From the NCBI GenBank assembly GCA_007644065.1, contig VJWN01000013.1:930001-994000 (forward strand): a DNA stretch of 64,000 nt, in the 5' to 3' direction. The translations under genes and the position numbers were made by a program. The notes under the pieces are model-generated. The model worked only from the letters and a program-made list of their open reading frames with translations, was not told the DNA's origin and ran no database searches. Source of the DNA: Margaritispora aquatica. Taxonomy: Eukaryota > Ascomycota > Leotiomycetes > Helotiales > Discinellaceae. Position 1 is the stretch's first letter, and each line of letters starts with the position of its first letter. Positions 60,471 through 64,000 of the stretch are shown in pieces.

Positions 60471-61595
60471 ATGGCTCCTTCGCAACCTCATCGTTATGAC
60501 GAAGTTCGTACATCAGACGAGAAGGGGATAGAAGTACCAGGCTCCGAGCAAGACTCGGAGAACGACCCATTTCTTGACTCAAATAGATTATCACAAAGTT
60601 CGAGGTCGAGACAATGGCTACCTTGGATTCTGTCCGCGTTGCTTGCCACCGGACTTCTCACATCTTTGTTCTTCCTCCAACGCATCTCAAGCGACTTTGA
60701 ACACTACAAACAGATAAGACGGCAAAATGAATTCAGTGAGCGTCTGGTGCCTTACAAAACGACTGATTGCTAACAGAATGCTCGTAGTTGATCCTGCAGC
60801 TATACCGCTCGAGGAGGTGAGGTTCAGCGGGAGCCCTCAGTTCTCCTTGAACGGTACTATGTCGCATAAACCATACGACGAGTCAGCACCCTGGCCAGAG
60901 AACGTTCGCTACTTTGGCGAGCCAAGTCCTGAGCTAGATGCAAACTGGAATAAACTAATTGAGTGGCGATACTTCTCGATATCAGAAAGCGAGGCAAAGA
61001 GTATTTGGCCAGACACTTATATGGATTATGTTGATGAATTGAAAGGAGGCTGGACGGCTGGGTAAGCTCATCCTCTTCTGCATCGTAACTTGATCTTAAC
61101 ATTTCAAATACAGTCTTGATGTGTTTCACACATTGCATTGCGTGGTAAGCCCCACTACTTTTTGAGACTTGAGCAACTGCTAATCGTGCACAGAATGCTA
61201 TACGGAAAGCCTTACGTCCAGATTACTATAACGCAACACACCATAATGAAGCTCCACACGCAGGTAAGCTACTTTCACTCTTCTCTCTTGTAGAACAGCT
61301 GATTGAAAAAATTTCAGATCACTGCCTAGATGCGATTCGCCAGTACATCCAATGTTCTGGCTTCACAACCTTGATCCCGACACGGTTTCGAGAGGGTGTG
61401 AAGCGGAATTACATTGAATCAGACCAAGTTCACACTTGTCGATCATTCACGTACTTACGTGAATGGACAACGAACAGAATGGAAGGAGGACCAGACTACA
61501 AGGAGAGAGACCAGACAGTTCTTGATTTGAGAAAACATGCACTTGCTGAGGAGAAGGCACAGAGGAATGCTGCTCATGCTGAAGGTTTGCCATGA
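60471..61595 (+). CDS. UstYa-family (DUF3328) oxidase-like membrane protein
   Basis: Five exons: 60471-60735, 60788-61061, 61114-61144, 61194-61263 and 61318-61595. Phases agree, giving 305 aa. Residues 1-45 are a polar cytosolic tail. A single membrane span lies at about 47-66 (WILSALLATGLLTSLFFL). The lumenal part carries IPLEEVRFSGSP, then the two family motifs: HTLHC in exon 3 and the DHCLDAIRQYIQC block at the start of exon 5, proposed to bind copper in UstYa-type enzymes. UstYa-like proteins oxidatively cyclise fungal ribosomal peptides (ustiloxin, cyclochlorotine, asperipin) and act in some other pathways. I see no precursor peptide gene nearby, so its partner is unknown. The very small exon 3 (31 nt) holds the catalytic HxxHC. 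Confidence 0.92.
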
Positions 61596-61786
61596 GGAGA
61601 TTCTGGATGAGAAATTGACTTGACGCAGATAATGAGGTCACGTAATAAATGCTATGTTAGATGATTGTCCAGATAAGGGTTTCTTGATTGTTGATTGATG
61701 ATTAGTCTAAAGAAGAGCTAGGCCATAATACTGATTATTTTTTTCTGTTTTGCAAGCGTCGAGAGTCTTTGTCACTTCACCTGAGC

Positions 61787-63449
61787 CTAATTTTGAAGTT
61801 TGGTGAAAAATTCAGCCAACATCCCAATCCAGTCCTGCCTGCTCCAATCAACGACTGAATCGATAGAAAGTCTCAATGCCAAGAGCGTTAATACGCAACA
61901 GCACATACAAATAACCCACACATACATGAAAGGGCGGCATACTCTCGTAACAGCGATTTCTGTCTTGCAATTAGCATCTTCAGGCATCGAGATTGGCTCT
62001 GGAACGTTGTCGAGTGCTTGAATCTCTTTGTCATCATCTTTAGTAGTGTTATCAATGACTTCCCTGTGAACTTCCACCCGGACGCCATTCGAGTTCTGCT
62101 TCTCTAATGTCCTGACTTTTGTCTCCAACCTTGCCACTGCATTCTCGCCTTCAGCGATCTCCAGAATAAGAAAGCCGTTCATGTCTTTGCAGCCCTCATA
62201 TCGCAATTCCATAGCCTTAATCTGCTTTGTAGTAAAGCAATTTCTCATCGTGTGATGTTTATCGGTTCCTTGTAAATCTTCACTTGCTCTTGAAGGGGTT
62301 CTATCATTTGCTCGTGACACATCTGAAGCTGAGCCAATTTTTGTATTGTTGATCTGATGGCGTACGGGGAGGTGTTCTGACAAATGCAACTCTTGCTTCC
62401 AACTCTTTTCGTAACTCCTCGATTGTTTTGTCCTTGTCTGATGAAGCCTTTGTGACGTGGACAATATATCTGCGGTACGAGCTGAAGGCTTTAATGATCT
62501 CTTGTTCCCTCAATGCAGTAGTGGCTTCCAATTCTTTCTTTCTCTCGTCGAATTCCTTGACAAGAGCAGCTTTTTTAAGTCTTACAGAGAAGGGCATCTC
62601 AGAAAGCCATGTTTGTCTGTGCAGTGATGCAATACTCGCACCTCCCTCAAGCTTTTCAAGAAGATCATTGCATGAAAACATGAAATTTTGTTCAAGATTG
62701 CGAATTTGGATATCCAGAATTAAGTTTCTTTCCACTTCAGATAGCTCGAGAAGGTTGGCATGTGCCTGAGCAGCAGCGGTATCTTTTATGTGTTGAGCCT
62801 CTAGTGTAGCAAGCTCCAGCTCCAATTCCTCTTTGGTCTTCACAATTTTTTGGCCTCCATCAACTTCGGTATTGCCTGCGGTAACGGCATGGATGATCCT
62901 GTCAATTAGGAGATTTGTTCCATGGTCCATGGTGGGGAGTATCTCACGAAGATTCTGCATCCGTCCATCGTGATTGTCGCCGCTTCTGAGAACCCGGTCT
63001 ATCCAGAAATTATTCAATTCGAGGTATTCAAGCTCGTTGTTCAAAAGCGCCATCAACCTCTCATGCGCATCATGTTTCTGCTGGCATGCATTCCAATGCG
63101 CTGGAGGATAACGAACATAGATCTGCTGCTCGTCTGGCTGTAAAAACTTCACATGAGACTGGTCAGGGTGACTCAAACTGTGATTGATGTTCCACATGAT
63201 CCCTCTATTGATAGCGTCACGATTTATCGCATTTTTCAGCAACACAGGAAGCTTTTTGTTGGGATCCTTCATGTGCAGGGCGCAAGCAGTGGTGCTAAGG
63301 GCAACAGCAATCTCAACTGCTTCAAACTCATTTAGAAGTGGCTTTTGTTGTTGGCTTCTGCTTGCTTGTTCCTGTGCATTTGCTTGGGGTGTGATGAGCT
63401 GTAAGGACACCGATGAAGGTTCCTCATTATTGCTGTGGTGGTCCGCCAT
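61787..63449 (-). CDS. Coiled-coil protein with C-terminal membrane anchor, function unknown
   Basis: Two exons, 63449-62366 and 62322-61787, giving 539 aa. The intron is very short: donor GTACGC, acceptor CTTCAG at 62323 (43 bp) or CTCAG at 62329 (37 bp). Both keep the frame and differ by two residues. The N-terminus is Gln/Ser-rich. The middle is helical and charged (LELELATLEAQHIKDTAAAQ, LVKEFDERKKELEATTALR, TIEELRKELEARVAF). After the junction comes another coil (ENAVARLETKVRTLEKQ). A hydrophobic span near residues 490-510 (FMYVWVICMCCCVLTLLAL) is followed by about 30 lumenal residues. It may be tail-anchored. Family not recognised. Upstream spacing suggests an independent promoter. Confidence 0.75.
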
Positions 63450-64000
63450 GATGTGATGACGAAGAGTTGTAGATGGATTTGGGAAGAAATTCCGGATATG
63501 TGTCGAAAGACGAGTGTGCGAGAGATAGAGATGTGCCGTCGTGACGAGAATGTCACGTTTTCGTTTCGTGAAGTGGCTCCTAGCGTATTCGCTTTCACGC
63601 GAGGCTATGCAGAACCCCAGCGGATTTGTTCTTTTTGGGACATAAAGCTTTAACTTTCGTCAAACTCACAAAACTTCTCTTTGACCACTGGAGCAAGTCC
63701 AGTTTTGTATTCAATTGGCTTCCATATGACCATTTACAACTGTAGCGAGACTTTCTCTCGTCCTAGACTCTTAGACATTTTCATTAGTAGTTTATACTCG
63801 CTGATGCTATTGTCTAATTGATAAGCGCTAATTACATACAAGTAATCTTACACAGCAAAATAAGGGAATTTATACTACGAGCCAACTTGGGCTGTTTTAT
63901 CACCAAGCCCACTATCTCGAAACGAAAACATACTTGGTCGTTCGACTTCCGGCCTAGTCACATCATTTTCATGTTCTTTAACTGTAGATAAGTCAACTTT
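63450..64000. other. Right end, no gene seen
   Basis: 551 bp upstream of the minus-strand coiled-coil gene, including its promoter. No frame of note. Confidence 0.5.

Noticed and set aside
1..64000. CRISPR arrays, bacterial operons or rRNA
   Set aside because: No regular repeat-spacer array and no rRNA-like sequence seen; the Tc genes are the only bacterial-type genes, and they sit among spliced fungal genes. tRNA genes were not searched exhaustively.

Overview
The window is chromosomal DNA of a filamentous ascomycete (Pezizomycotina; Leotiomycetes is my guess, not a demonstrated placement). Short spliceosomal introns (about 40-100 bp, mostly GTAAGT/GTGAGT donors with CTAAC branch sites), a fungal non-reducing polyketide synthase, a HET-domain protein, a WSC-domain wall protein and a UstYa/DUF3328 protein all point there. 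Coding models below are spliced by hand from the sequence; most genes have one to five introns.

Left end (1-4,000): housekeeping genes. These are a mitochondrial complex I zinc-binding subunit (NDUFS6 type, minus), an MPP6-like nuclear exosome cofactor carrying a C-terminal zinc knuckle (plus), and a four-helix MARVEL-like membrane protein (plus).

4,100-18,600: a compact biosynthetic pair transcribed divergently from a shared 1.7 kb spacer. The minus-strand gene is a six-exon non-reducing PKS (about 2,676 aa; SAT-KS-AT-PT-ACP-ACP-ACP-CMeT-esterase/TE). The plus-strand gene is an NRPS (about 1,396 aa; truncated C-like start, A, T, C, and a terminal carrier-like domain lacking the phosphopantetheine serine). 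They probably make an amino-acyl derivative of a C-methylated aromatic polyketide. No transporter, regulator or oxidase gene lies next to them.

19,700-42,950: the most striking part, a 23 kb insecticidal Tc-toxin-like locus in a fungal genome. A TcA-like pore/translocator subunit (3,212 aa, minus, one intron) is divergent from a six-exon gene for an unrecognised 1,137 aa protein. That gene is followed by an intronless TcB-TcC fusion (2,455 aa, plus) with an SpvB start, beta-propeller repeats, an RHS core and a 242-residue unrecognised C-terminal cargo-like region. All subunits needed for a Tc-type injection machine are therefore present. Introns in two of the three genes argue for long residence in the eukaryote. 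The middle protein has a domain pattern that might be TULIP/P47-like (low confidence).

42,950-44,900: an AT-rich, gene-free block that looks like decayed repeats. 44,900-64,000: accessory and hypothetical genes. These are a HET-domain protein, a three-helix membrane protein, a small Cys-rich C-terminally anchored protein, a secreted WSC-domain protein, a short acidic protein, a broken coiled-coil gene, a small secreted Cys-rich protein (effector-like), an orphan UstYa-type oxidase, and a coiled-coil protein with a C-terminal membrane anchor. Long spacers between them hold no gene I can support.
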